From Bacillota bacterium (GTDB taxonomy: Bacteria > Bacillota > Limnochordia > Darwinibacteriales > Darwinibacteriaceae), in NCBI GenBank assembly GCA_012521295.1, contig JAAYMS010000157.1, forward strand, positions 1 to 36,514: 36,514 nucleotides of DNA, read 5' to 3'. Below, one piece after another: positions 7,631-16,800 of the stretch. The notes under the pieces are model-generated. The model searched no databases and was not told the DNA's origin. It was given only the letters and a program-made list of their open reading frames with translations. The stretch's first letter is position 1; every line of letters starts with the position of its first letter. The position numbers and the translations under genes were made by a program.

Positions 7631-8923
7631 ATGATGCAGGATTGGTTTAAGCAGGCGAAGCTAGGCATCTTTATCCATTGGGGAATCTATGCAGTCAAGG
7701 GTGTCGGCGAATCATGGTCATTCTATCATGGTTCGATTTCTTATGAAGACTACATGGCCCAGTGTGAAGGCTTTACTGCCAAGAACTACGATCCCGAGGC
7801 ATGGGCTGAGCTTTTTAAACGGGCAGGCGCACGCTATGCCGTGCTCACAACCAAACATCATGATGGCGTCGCCCTCTGGGATACGAAGCAAAACGATCTC
7901 AGCGTGGTTAAGAAAACACCCGCAGGCAGGGACTTGATCAAGCCCTATGTTGAGGCTCTGCACAAGAATGACCTGAAGGTAGGCCTTTACTACTCGCACC
8001 TTGATTGGTCCCATCCTGATTATGCTACGGTCTATAGGCCTGACGAGCGCGAGAAGCAGGATACTCTTCAGAAAAACCGCTTTACCCATCCATCGGGGCC
8101 CGAAGATCCAGAGGCATGGGAGCGGTTTGTCAAGTTCCATCGTGCACAGTTGGAGGAATTGCTAACTAATTTCGGCCCGGTGGACCTCTTGTGGTTTGAT
8201 GGTGACTGGGAGCGCTCTTCTGAGCAGTGGCGGTTCCCTGAGATGCGCCGTTGGCTCGATGAGAATTATCCTAATACCATCCTAAACTCCCGCATGTGGG
8301 GCTTAGGTGACTATGCCACACCAGAGCAGGGCATTCCGGTTATTCCTCCTAAGGGCCCGTGGGAGTACTGCGTAACTATGAACAATTCCTGGGGTTATCA
8401 GCCGCGGGATATTTACTATAAATCACCTGAGATGATTATCTGGATGTTCTGTGAAACCATCGGCTTAGGCGGGAACATGCTCTTGGATATTGGCCCAATG
8501 GAAGACGGCACTATTCCGCCGGAAGAGGTTGAACGCCTAGAAAAATTGGGTCAGTTTATCAGCGGAAACGAAGAGGCCATCTACCCAACAACGGCTGGGC
8601 TTCCGCGCGGCCACTTCTACGGCCCAACCACTTTAGCTCAAGACAGGAGCACCATTTACCTGTTCCAGTTCGGCAAGCCACAAGGGGAAATCCCTGTGAA
8701 GGGTATCCGCAACAAGGTGAAGCGGGTCAGTGTACTTAAGTCCGGTGCAGAACTAACGCATAAGAAACTCGGCGGAGCTCCTTGGCTCAACATCCCTGGT
8801 ATCTTGTGGATCGATCTTCCGGAGGAACTCTGCGAAGCGCCAGCTACAGTCATCAAACTTGAGCTAGAAGGTGAACTCGACCTATATCGTGAACAAGGCG
8901 CCGTAATTACCGACAATGAGTAA
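7631..8923 (+). CDS. GH29 family alpha-L-fucosidase, cytoplasmic
   Basis: About 430 residues form a GH29 TIM-barrel hydrolase removing alpha-L-fucose with retention of configuration. The family signatures are present: WFKQAKLGIFIHWGIYAV at the N-terminus, TTKHHDG at residues 73-79, and VDLLWFDGDWE with the probable nucleophile Asp190. There is no signal peptide, so it should act on imported oligosaccharides. Start choice: GGAAAGGAAG lies 10-19 nt before ATG 7631, and homologues begin near WF..AK; ATG 7589 would add 14 basic residues and also has a GGAAG upstream, so it remains possible. It is transcribed divergently from the porin-like gene. Two other GH29 genes lie at the far end of the window and are not close copies of this one. 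Confidence 0.9.
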   Translation: MMQDWFKQAKLGIFIHWGIYAVKGVGESWSFYHGSISYEDYMAQCEGFTAKNYDPEAWAELFKRAGARYAVLTTKHHDGVALWDTKQNDLSVVKKTPAGRDLIKPYVEALHKNDLKVGLYYSHLDWSHPDYATVYRPDEREKQDTLQKNRFTHPSGPEDPEAWERFVKFHRAQLEELLTNFGPVDLLWFDGDWERSSEQWRFPEMRRWLDENYPNTILNSRMWGLGDYATPEQGIPVIPPKGPWEYCVTMNNSWGYQPRDIYYKSPEMIIWMFCETIGLGGNMLLDIGPMEDGTIPPEEVERLEKLGQFISGNEEAIYPTTAGLPRGHFYGPTTLAQDRSTIYLFQFGKPQGEIPVKGIRNKVKRVSVLKSGAELTHKKLGGAPWLNIPGILWIDLPEELCEAPATVIKLELEGELDLYREQGAVITDNE

Positions 8924-8937
8924 GAAGCGCAGCAAAA

Positions 8938-8969
8938 AAGGAAGTCTCAACTGGGACTTCCTTATTTCT
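8938..8969. terminator. Bidirectional terminator candidate after the fucosidase
   Basis: AAGGAAGTC (8938-8946) pairs with GACTTCCTT (8955-8963), and inner TC/GG pairs close an AACT loop. On the plus strand it is followed by ATTTCTT. On the minus strand the A-run at 8934-8939 supplies a U-tract, so it can also stop the converging GH18 transcript. Confidence 0.75.
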
Positions 8970-9031
8970 TAAGAGAAACATCTTCCGACAGAAGGGAAAT
9001 AGATAGTCGGGAAGAATGATATATAAGTTGT

Positions 9032-9052
9032 ATGGTAAAAGTAACATACCAT
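9032..9052. promoter_or_regulatory. ATGGTA/TACCAT palindrome of unknown role
   Basis: ATGGTA at 9032-9037 and TACCAT at 9047-9052 form an inverted repeat with a 9-bp spacer, located 16 bp past the GH18 stop. Similar ATGGT...ACCAT half-sites lie before the GntR/LacI-type regulator at 17.08 kb. There is no T-run, so it does not look like a terminator. Confidence 0.35.
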
Positions 9053-9068
9053 TTAAGCCCAAGAAAGC

Positions 9069-10109
9069 TTATTTGGCTTGAAGTGCTTTATAGAGCGTAT
9101 CAAGCAGGGTATGTGTCTCGTCGCAGCTGTATTCCCAGAACATGATCCCTAAAAGGCCTGCTTCTTTTAGGTAAGCACACTTGGCCGCCATAGATTCGGG
9201 ATCATCGTAAGTAATAAAGGTTGAACCATCAAACAGCCACGGTGCTTTGGCGACATCATCCCAGTAGCGAACGAAACCGTTTTTGTTGATGTAGTTGGCT
9301 GCTAGGTCTGTATAGACAGGCCCGTACCCGCCGTTCGCTGGGCTCATCTGATACATACCGTTGTTTACATTGGGTACATCTTTCCACATCCGTGAGTAGA
9401 ATGCAGCTCCAATAACCAGCTTTTCCTTCGGTACCCCGGCTTCAGTGAAAATCCTTACGGTATCTACGACACTGCTGCGATTGAGGTCTCCTACTGGGGT
9501 ATACAGGTTGGAGTGATGGCCAGTAGTATTCTGGAATCCACCCCGCATGTCATAGGTCATGAGCTGCACCCAATCTAGGTATTTCTGGGCTTTATCCATT
9601 TCGGTACCTTCGACAAAGTATTGCCCGGCACCGGCTGCGATTGTGAGATAGTAGTGGCGGCCATCTTTCTGACCCTGCTCATCAAGGGCATTGCGGAGTT
9701 CTTCTAAAAGCAGGGTAAAGGTGTATTTATCCTCAGGGCTAGCACCAATTCCTGCCTGGCCATAGGTGGGATATTCCCAGTCAATATCGATACCGTCCAA
9801 CTTGCGGGCCCGCAGGATTTCTACACTGGTCTGGGCGAATTTCCGGCGTCCTTCAGCAGTAGATGCAGCTTCTGAAAAACCACCCGCACTCCAGCCTCCT
9901 ACCGAAAGGAGGATTTCTAGCTGAGGATTATATTCCCGCAGTTTGGGGAGGAAATCCAAGTTTTGGGTGTTTTCTACGGTGACTGCATCATTCTTCACAT
10001 GGCCAAAGGCAATGTTGATATGAGTCATTTTTCGAGCATCTTCGGGTGTGACCGTCGGCAGTGCCCGTCCGTCTACATACCCGATGAGAAGATGTTTTGT
10101 GTCTGACAA
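9069..10109 (-). CDS. GH18 family chitinase-like glycoside hydrolase, cytoplasmic
   Basis: About 346 residues form a GH18 TIM barrel cutting beta-1,4 linkages next to GlcNAc, as chitinases and some endo-beta-N-acetylglucosaminidases do. The catalytic motif DGIDIDWEYP is complete at residues 105-114 (proton donor Glu112). SVGGW precedes it, and MTYDMRGGF and GIMFWEYSCDE follow, as in chitinase-type members. No signal peptide or binding module is present, so it probably acts on imported oligosaccharides such as chitobiose-core fragments. I prefer a TTG start at 10109 because GAAAGGGTG (10124-10116) sits 6 nt upstream and the fold begins KHLLIGYVDG; the ATG at 10130 has no ribosome site. It is divergent from the CBM9-like gene. 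Confidence 0.88.
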   Translation of the reverse strand: MSDTKHLLIGYVDGRALPTVTPEDARKMTHINIAFGHVKNDAVTVENTQNLDFLPKLREYNPQLEILLSVGGWSAGGFSEAASTAEGRRKFAQTSVEILRARKLDGIDIDWEYPTYGQAGIGASPEDKYTFTLLLEELRNALDEQGQKDGRHYYLTIAAGAGQYFVEGTEMDKAQKYLDWVQLMTYDMRGGFQNTTGHHSNLYTPVGDLNRSSVVDTVRIFTEAGVPKEKLVIGAAFYSRMWKDVPNVNNGMYQMSPANGGYGPVYTDLAANYINKNGFVRYWDDVAKAPWLFDGSTFITYDDPESMAAKCAYLKEAGLLGIMFWEYSCDETHTLLDTLYKALQAK

Positions 10110-10115
10110 AATCAG

Positions 10116-10124
10116 CACCCTTTC
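10116..10124 (-). promoter_or_regulatory. Ribosome binding site supporting a TTG start of the GH18 gene
   Basis: On the minus strand GAAAGGGTG precedes TTG 10109 by 6 nt, while the sequence before ATG 10130 is pyrimidine-rich and offers no site. Confidence 0.6.
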
Positions 10125-10195
10125 TAGCATAGATTCATGGAGTTATTCGGGAGTAAGTTAGTGAATCCTTTTTATTTTGAAGGGGAGGTAAGTAG

Positions 10196-11233
10196 ATGTC
10201 AGCATATCGGAGATGGGGAGTGGTTGAAGAACCCCGGGGAGATTTCAACCCCCGCCACTATATCGCCCAGAGGGCGAAGGGCCCCCTCGAGTTAGATGGC
10301 AGGTTGGATAAAGAGTTCTGGGAACACGCTCCCTGGAGCGAAGACTTCGTCGATATTGAAGGCGATGTGCGCCCGAAACCAGCCAAACGTACTCGAGTGA
10401 AAATGCTCTGGGACGATGAATATCTCTACATTGGTGCTTACTTAGAGGAAGACCAAATCTGGGCAACTCTTACTGAACGTGATTCGGTGATATTCTACGA
10501 CAATGACTTCGAAGTATTCATCGACCCTGATGGAGACACTCATCACTACTATGAATTTGAAATGAACGCTCTCAATACTGTGTGGGATCTGCTGCTCCCC
10601 AAACCTTACCGCGATGGCGGGCCGCCGATCAATGGTTGGGATATCAGCGGGCTCAAGACTGCAGTTCATATTGATGGGGAGCTAAACAACCCCAATGCTG
10701 ATAACAAAGGTTGGAGCCTCGAGATTGCCATGCCTTGGAAGATTCTTCGAGAATGCGCCCCAGAAGGCCGCCCACCTAAAGTGGGAGATATTTGGCGCAT
10801 CAACTTCTCAAGGGTTGAGTGGCAGGTCAAGGTGGAAAATAGCAAGTATGTCAAAGTGATCAACCCCGAAACAGGCCGCCCATATTCAGAAGATAACTGG
10901 GTCTGGTCACCACAGGGGATTATCAATATGCATTATCCTGAAATGTGGGGTTTTTTAGTCTTTGCTGACGGCCCGTATGAGTTTACCTTGAGCAAAGATG
11001 AATTGGTTAAGTGGGAACTTCGCCGGCTGTACTACCGCCAGCGAGCCTATTATACAGCTAACGGCAGGTTCACCAGTGACTTTTCCCTGCTCAAGGGCGA
11101 TGATGAGTGGACTATTGATCCGAAAATTGAAGTAACCACAAGCTTGTTCCAAGCCTCTGTGCTTTCTGAAGATGGTACCTATACCTGGAATATCCGTGAG
11201 GACGGGCTGATCTGGAGGGAGGAAGTGAAGTGA
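10196..11233 (+). CDS. CBM9-like carbohydrate-binding protein
   Basis: The 345-residue protein matches the pattern of carbohydrate-binding family 9-like proteins: GPLELDGRLDKEFWEHAPW near residue 30, VKMLWDDEYLYIGAYLEE near 70, DNDFEVFIDPDGDTHHYYEFEMN near 100, and GWSLEIAMPWKIL near 170. These are the beta-strands of the CBM9/DOMON-type sandwich. No catalytic residues are recognisable and no signal peptide is present, which is unusual for a binding module. A helical tail (VKWELRRLYYRQRAYY) follows after residue 270. AAGGGGAGG lies 7 nt before ATG 10196. The stop overlaps the next start as GTGA, so it is translationally coupled to the transglutaminase-fold gene. It may hold a glycan or glycopeptide for its neighbours (inference). 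Confidence 0.82.
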   Translation: MSAYRRWGVVEEPRGDFNPRHYIAQRAKGPLELDGRLDKEFWEHAPWSEDFVDIEGDVRPKPAKRTRVKMLWDDEYLYIGAYLEEDQIWATLTERDSVIFYDNDFEVFIDPDGDTHHYYEFEMNALNTVWDLLLPKPYRDGGPPINGWDISGLKTAVHIDGELNNPNADNKGWSLEIAMPWKILRECAPEGRPPKVGDIWRINFSRVEWQVKVENSKYVKVINPETGRPYSEDNWVWSPQGIINMHYPEMWGFLVFADGPYEFTLSKDELVKWELRRLYYRQRAYYTANGRFTSDFSLLKGDDEWTIDPKIEVTTSLFQASVLSEDGTYTWNIREDGLIWREEVK

Positions 11234-13839
11234 ATCCATTTGGACTGAGTGATGTTAGCCTAAAGGAAATCGAACGCAACTTTCAGCTGAAAAAAGATCT
11301 GGCCAAGAAGCGCAGCACTCAGATGTTTGATGTTTTCGCTGATTTAACTGATCTTGAGGAAATCACAGCTCTAAAATTCCTCTATGCTTATATGCCATTA
11401 ACAGACTTAGCCGACTATACTGGTGAGCTTTTCCTCAGCCATGTACGCCATGCGCTGAAGGCACGTGAGATGACGCCCTGGGGCAAAAAAGTGTCTGGCA
11501 GTCATTTTCTCCATTTTGTACTGCCTTACCGGATTACCAATGAGACAATCGAAGACTACCGCCCTTATTTTATGGAAGAGCTCTTCGATCGGGTTAAGGG
11601 CCTTTCCATGGCAGATGCTATCTTAGAGATAAACCATTGGACTCATGAAAAGGCTACTTATATAGCTTCGGACCCTCGGACAGCTTCGCCTCTGACGCTG
11701 GTCCGCAATGCAAAAGGCCGCTGTGGTGAAGAGTCTGCGCTGCTTGTTACCGCTCTGCGTAGCTTGTGCATTCCAGCACGGCAGTGCTATACGCCTCGTT
11801 GGGCTCACACCGACAGTAACCATGCCTGGGTAGAGGCCTGGGCCGATGGTGAATGGTACTTCCTTGGTGCCTGCGAACCAGAGCCAAGGCTCAATATGGG
11901 TTGGTTCTCTGGGCCTGCTCGCCGGGCGATGCTCGTGCACACCCGCATCCCAGGTAACATTTACGACGGGCCTGAACTGCAAGTACAGGTACGCGATGAT
12001 CATACAGAGTTAAACCTCTTAAGCAATTATGCTCCTACCCGCGACCTCACCGTAGTGGTTCGCGATGAACAGGGAGATGTAGTAGAAGGAGCTTATGTGG
12101 ACTTTCAGGTCTTCAACTTCGGAATGTTTTCCACCATTGTGCAGCGTATCAGCGATGCGCAGGGTGAAGCAAAGATCACAACCGGCCACGGCGATTTGAT
12201 GATCTTCGCTTTCAATCAAGATGGTTGGGGATACAAATATGTGCCTGCGGATAGTGGCCCTATGGTCGAAGTACGTCTGTCGAAAGAGCAGCCGGAAGAA
12301 GCCTTTGAACTGACCATGACTCCTCCGCCTGAGCTTCCCGATAAAGAAGTCCAGGTCACCGAGGACGAGCGCGAGGCCAACAACGCACGTCTCAAGTACG
12401 AAGATGAAGTCCGCACAGCGTACGAAGACACCTTTGTCAGCGAAGCAGAAGCCCGCGAACTTGCTCGCGAGCTCGGCCTCGACGAAGACGGCACCGTTGA
12501 TGTACTGATAAAAGCTCGGGGTAACAGCCACCGCATTGCCCAATTCCTCAGAGATGCATCTCCGAAGTACGGAGAATGGGCACTGCGTATCCTGCAGGTT
12601 GTATCTGCCAAAGACCTGGGTGATACCACAGCCGAGGTGTTAAGCGATCATCTAGAGCACAGTATGCCCGAAAGAGGGCGCTTCTCTGATGATGATTTTG
12701 CCGCCTATGTTCTGTGCCCCCGGGTTTCACTGGAAGTAATGCGTCCGTACCGGGCCTTCTTCCGCTCCGAGTTCAGTGCTGAGCAGCAGGCTGAGTTCAA
12801 AGCTAACCCTGCCAAGTTAGTCGCTTGGATTAAGGAGAACATCACAGAGGTTGCGGAAGGCCTGTTCAGGGGATTCCCGACTCCTCGTGGTATCTACGAG
12901 CTTGGCTTAGCCGACACTCATGCCCAAGAGATTCTCTTTGTGGCTCTGGCCCGCAGCTTCGGTATCCCGGCTCGGCTTGATCCGATGGATAGAAAGCCGC
13001 AGTACCTTACTGAAGAAGGCTGGGTAGATGCCAAAATCGGCAGTGGTGCCATTGATTCGCAACCTGGCGAAGAGGCACAGGCTCAGGCCGCTATGGTACG
13101 GTTCCGCCGACGGTCAGCCGAAGCGGGTAAACTTGAGTACTATCGCAACTTCACTGTGTCTCGGCTGGAAGGTAATGTGTTCCATACACTACGCTTCCGT
13201 GATCTTGACGAAGCCAGTTTCGATGAAGAGGACTTCAGCGATACCCTGCAAGTAAGGCCAGGTTACTACTGGCTGACAACTGGTAACAGACTTGCAGATG
13301 GTTCGGTACTTGTCCGGGTGCAGCCCTTCCATGTCAGATCAAACGAAACCACAACAGTGGAGCTTGTACTCCGTACTGATGAAAAGGAACAGGCCGTGCT
13401 TGGGACTATGACGGAAGCTGTGTTCCAAGGTTTCGATGATCAGGAAGTTTCGGTTGACACACAGGCGTGGGAGAATGGCATGTTGTTGGCCTGGATCGAA
13501 CCTGATCGGGAACCAACCAAGCACCTCATTCGTGAACTTGGGGAGTTAAAAACCGACTACGAGAAGAAAGCTTTGTCAGTTGTACTGGCATTGGGCGAAG
13601 ATAAGCTCACCGATTCGTTTGACCCGAATTCTTATACAAACCTGCCGCAAGGCGCACTGTTCTGCTTAGACAAAGATTACGCCGCTCTCCAGAATGTAGA
13701 GAAGGCTTTGGGACATGAATTCCCCCGCAGCTACCCAATTGTGCTGGCGGTTAATGCACAAGGAGAAGTCGTTTATTCGTCTACAGGATATCAGATCGGT
13801 ACTGGTGTGCAGGTCCTAGAACATCTCAGAAAGGAATGA
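11230..13839 (+). CDS. Large multidomain transglutaminase-fold protein with peptide:N-glycanase-like core motif
   Basis: 869 residues, no signal peptide. Residues about 150-240 carry a transglutaminase/cysteine-protease-fold core: GRCGEES (Cys165), SNHAWVEAW (His198), WYFLGACEPEP, then GWFSGPARRAMLV. The order GRCGE - HxWxE - ACE - GW resembles the eukaryotic peptide:N-glycanase core as I remember it, but the third catalytic Asp of that core (DACE) is Gly213 here. Residues about 255-350 look like an Ig-like beta domain. Residues about 555-605 repeat a degenerate transglutaminase-like stretch without the Cys (LADTHAQEILFVALARSFG). Residues 740-869 end in a thioredoxin-like segment (YPIVLAVNAQGEVVYSSTGY) without CxxC. 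Start GTG 11230 has GGAGGGAGG 7 nt upstream. It sits between the CBM9-like gene and GH38. De-N-glycosylation or glycopeptide processing is inference. Confidence 0.8.
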   Translation: MNPFGLSDVSLKEIERNFQLKKDLAKKRSTQMFDVFADLTDLEEITALKFLYAYMPLTDLADYTGELFLSHVRHALKAREMTPWGKKVSGSHFLHFVLPYRITNETIEDYRPYFMEELFDRVKGLSMADAILEINHWTHEKATYIASDPRTASPLTLVRNAKGRCGEESALLVTALRSLCIPARQCYTPRWAHTDSNHAWVEAWADGEWYFLGACEPEPRLNMGWFSGPARRAMLVHTRIPGNIYDGPELQVQVRDDHTELNLLSNYAPTRDLTVVVRDEQGDVVEGAYVDFQVFNFGMFSTIVQRISDAQGEAKITTGHGDLMIFAFNQDGWGYKYVPADSGPMVEVRLSKEQPEEAFELTMTPPPELPDKEVQVTEDEREANNARLKYEDEVRTAYEDTFVSEAEARELARELGLDEDGTVDVLIKARGNSHRIAQFLRDASPKYGEWALRILQVVSAKDLGDTTAEVLSDHLEHSMPERGRFSDDDFAAYVLCPRVSLEVMRPYRAFFRSEFSAEQQAEFKANPAKLVAWIKENITEVAEGLFRGFPTPRGIYELGLADTHAQEILFVALARSFGIPARLDPMDRKPQYLTEEGWVDAKIGSGAIDSQPGEEAQAQAAMVRFRRRSAEAGKLEYYRNFTVSRLEGNVFHTLRFRDLDEASFDEEDFSDTLQVRPGYYWLTTGNRLADGSVLVRVQPFHVRSNETTTVELVLRTDEKEQAVLGTMTEAVFQGFDDQEVSVDTQAWENGMLLAWIEPDREPTKHLIRELGELKTDYEKKALSVVLALGEDKLTDSFDPNSYTNLPQGALFCLDKDYAALQNVEKALGHEFPRSYPIVLAVNAQGEVVYSSTGYQIGTGVQVLEHLRKE

Positions 13840-13843
13840 GTCG

Positions 13844-16800
13844 ATGTACTTCACAGTCGAAAAAGCTGATCGATATATCGTTGATCTGCGGCCGTATATC
13901 TACGAAGACAAGGCTAAGATAGAAAGCTTTAAGCACTGGCCCGAGAACATTCAGGGCGCACATACGCCCGAGTTTGATGACAGTCAGTGGGAAGATTTCA
14001 AGGTCGGCGGCGCCTGGGGCGGCCGTGACCAGATTCATTGGTTTAGAACGACCGTGACCATTCCGGAGGAATGGCGTGATGCTAAGGTTGCTTTGTATCT
14101 GGCAGTTGGCGCCGGTGAGACTGGCGGCCTTAGGGGAGCAGAGTCGCTGGCATACATCAACGGCCTGCCGGCCCAGGGGCTAGACGTAAATCACGCAGAA
14201 ATTCTGCTCCTGCCCGAATGGATGGAAGCCGGTGAGTTCCATCTAGCAATTAAAGCTTTCAGCGGCTTACAGAATGAGACTAGATGGTTCTATAAGGCAG
14301 AACTGGTGAAGATTAACGAAGCGGCGGAGGATTTCTACTTCCGTGCCGCAACCGTTCTAGATACCATCCGGATTCTGCCAGAAAGTGACTACGTCCGCAC
14401 CTCCCTCTTGAACCTCTTGAACAGCGCCATTAACACAACTGACTTCCGCCGCCCGCGTTCGCCTGAGTTTTATGCATCAATTGCAAAGGCGAATGAGGAG
14501 CTCAAACAAGGGCTGCGGGAGCTCAAAGATGAGTCTGGTAAGCAGCCGGTTATTACCGCTGTAGGCCATTCTCATATTGACTTGGCTTGGTGGTGGCAGA
14601 TCAAACATACCCGGGAAAAGGGAAGCCGCACGTTCTCTACTGTGAACCATCTGATGGAGCAGTATCCTGAGTATCATTTTCTGGCCAGCCAACCCCAGCT
14701 GTATGAGTTCATCAAGCAGGACTATCCCGAGATCTTCGAGCGGATAAAGCAGCGTGTGAAAGAAGGCAAGTGGGAAGTTACCGGCGGTATGTGGGTTGAG
14801 CCCGACTGCAACGTTCCGTCAGGCGAATCGTTGGTCCGCCAGTTCTTGATGGGCCAGAAGTTCATGGAGGAAGAATTCGGTCTGCGGTCTACCGTTCTCT
14901 GGCTGCCTGACGTTTTTGGATATTCTTGGGCAATGCCTCAGATTATCAAGAAGAGCGGCCACAAGTATTTCATGACCACCAAGATCAGCTGGAGCCAGTA
15001 TAACCGGCCGGCCTATGACACCTTTATGTGGCGGGGCATCGATGGTACTGAAGTCTTGACTCACTTCATTACTACGACTGACTCTCCTAAGCCGCGGTTC
15101 TACACGTACAATGGTATGCTGAACCCTGCTAGTGCTGTCCGCAGCTGGGAGCATTATCAGCAGAAGGATATCAACGATGAACTGCTCTTGGCGTACGGCT
15201 TTGGCGATGGAGGCGGCGGCCCCACCAAGGAAATGATTGAAACAGGCAAGAAGATGCAGGAAATCCCTGGCCTGCCTGAGATTCGCTTCGGCAAGGCTGA
15301 GCCGTTCTTTGCCCGCCTCGAAGAGAAAGTGAAAGACAATCCGAAGCTGCCTATAGTCGATGGTGAGCTCTATCTCGAGTATCATCGCGGCACATATACA
15401 TCTCAGGCTCGCACCAAACGGAACAACCGCCTGAGTGAAATCATGCTTCATGACGTGGAGCTGTTTAACGCTCTCGCCATGAATGAAGTACCGGGCCACG
15501 AGTACCCACAGGATGAAATCAACGAAAACTGGAAGACCGTGCTCCGCAACCAGTTCCATGATATCCTGCCCGGTTCATCTATCGCTGAGGTATATGAAGA
15601 CGCAGATGCGGAATATGCTCAAGTGCTTGGCTCTAGCTGGGAACATCTGCAGACAGCTCTCAACGCTCTAGCAAGCAGGGTCGTGATGGATGGCGAGAAA
15701 ATAGTTGTGTTCAACTCTCTATCTTGGAAGCGCAGCGGAACTGCTATTCTGCCTTGGAGCGATACGTTGGAGGGCAAGGTGTTTGTCGACGATGAAGGTA
15801 AGCAGCTTGAGGCACGCATTGTCGAAACCAGCTCTGGTAAGGTTGTGGAAATTGAAGTACCCAACATCCCAAGCTTTGGGTACAAAGCCTTCCGCATCCA
15901 GAATAAGGATGAAGTGGAGCAGATAGCCGAGCCCACATCTACCAAGACTGTGCGCTTGGATGGACGGACCATTGAGTCGCCATACTACCGCATTGTGCTG
16001 AACGAATCTGGGCAGATCACTTCACTGTTCGATAAAGAAGCTGATCGTGAGGTTCTCCCCAAAGGTATGGCAGCTAACGTGATTGAGGCCTTCGAAGATA
16101 AACCGATGTACTACGATGCCTGGGACATTGACATTTACTATAGAGAAAAGCCTTACTCTGTGCAGCATCCAGTGGAGTGGAATGTACTGGAAAACGGGCC
16201 CAGCCGTGTTGTAATCGCCTTTGAGTGGCCGTTCCTTCAGTCCACCATCAAGCAGAAAATGATCGTCTATGCCGATCGCCGGAGAATCGACTTCAAGACA
16301 GAAATCGATTGGAACGAACATCAAGTTCTGCTCAAAGCCGCATTCCCCGTGGATGTACGCAGTACAAAGGCCACCTACGAAATCCAGTTCGGTAACGTAG
16401 AACGTCCTACACACTGGAATACCAGCTGGGATTATGCTAAGTTCGAGACCTGCGCTCAGAAATGGGTGGACTTGTCGCAGCGTGACTATGGCGTCAGCCT
16501 TCTCAATGACTGCAAGTACGGGCATGACGTGAAAGATAACATCATGCGTATCACTCTGCTCAAGTCTGGTATTGAGCCGGATCCAAACGCAGATCACGGA
16601 CATCATGAGTTCACTTACAGTCTCCTGCCACACAGTGGTGACTGGTACGAGGCCAATACCACACAAGAGGCCTATGAGCTGAACTATCCTCTGCGGGCAG
16701 TTTACGCCGACAGTTCAGCTGGTTCTCTGCCTGAGGAGCACAGCTTCATTAAGGTCAAAGGTGAGGGCGTCATTTTGGAGACTGTGAAGAAGAGTGAAAA

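Noticed and set aside
9032-9052. ATGGTA/TACCAT dyad as a terminator of the GH18 gene
   Set aside because: The stem is short and AT-rich, with no T-run on either strand; the hairpin at 8938-8963 is a better terminator.
14819-15559. 246-codon open frame opposite the GH38 catalytic domain
   Set aside because: It is a mirror of the conserved mannosidase frame; no start signal and no recognisable protein.
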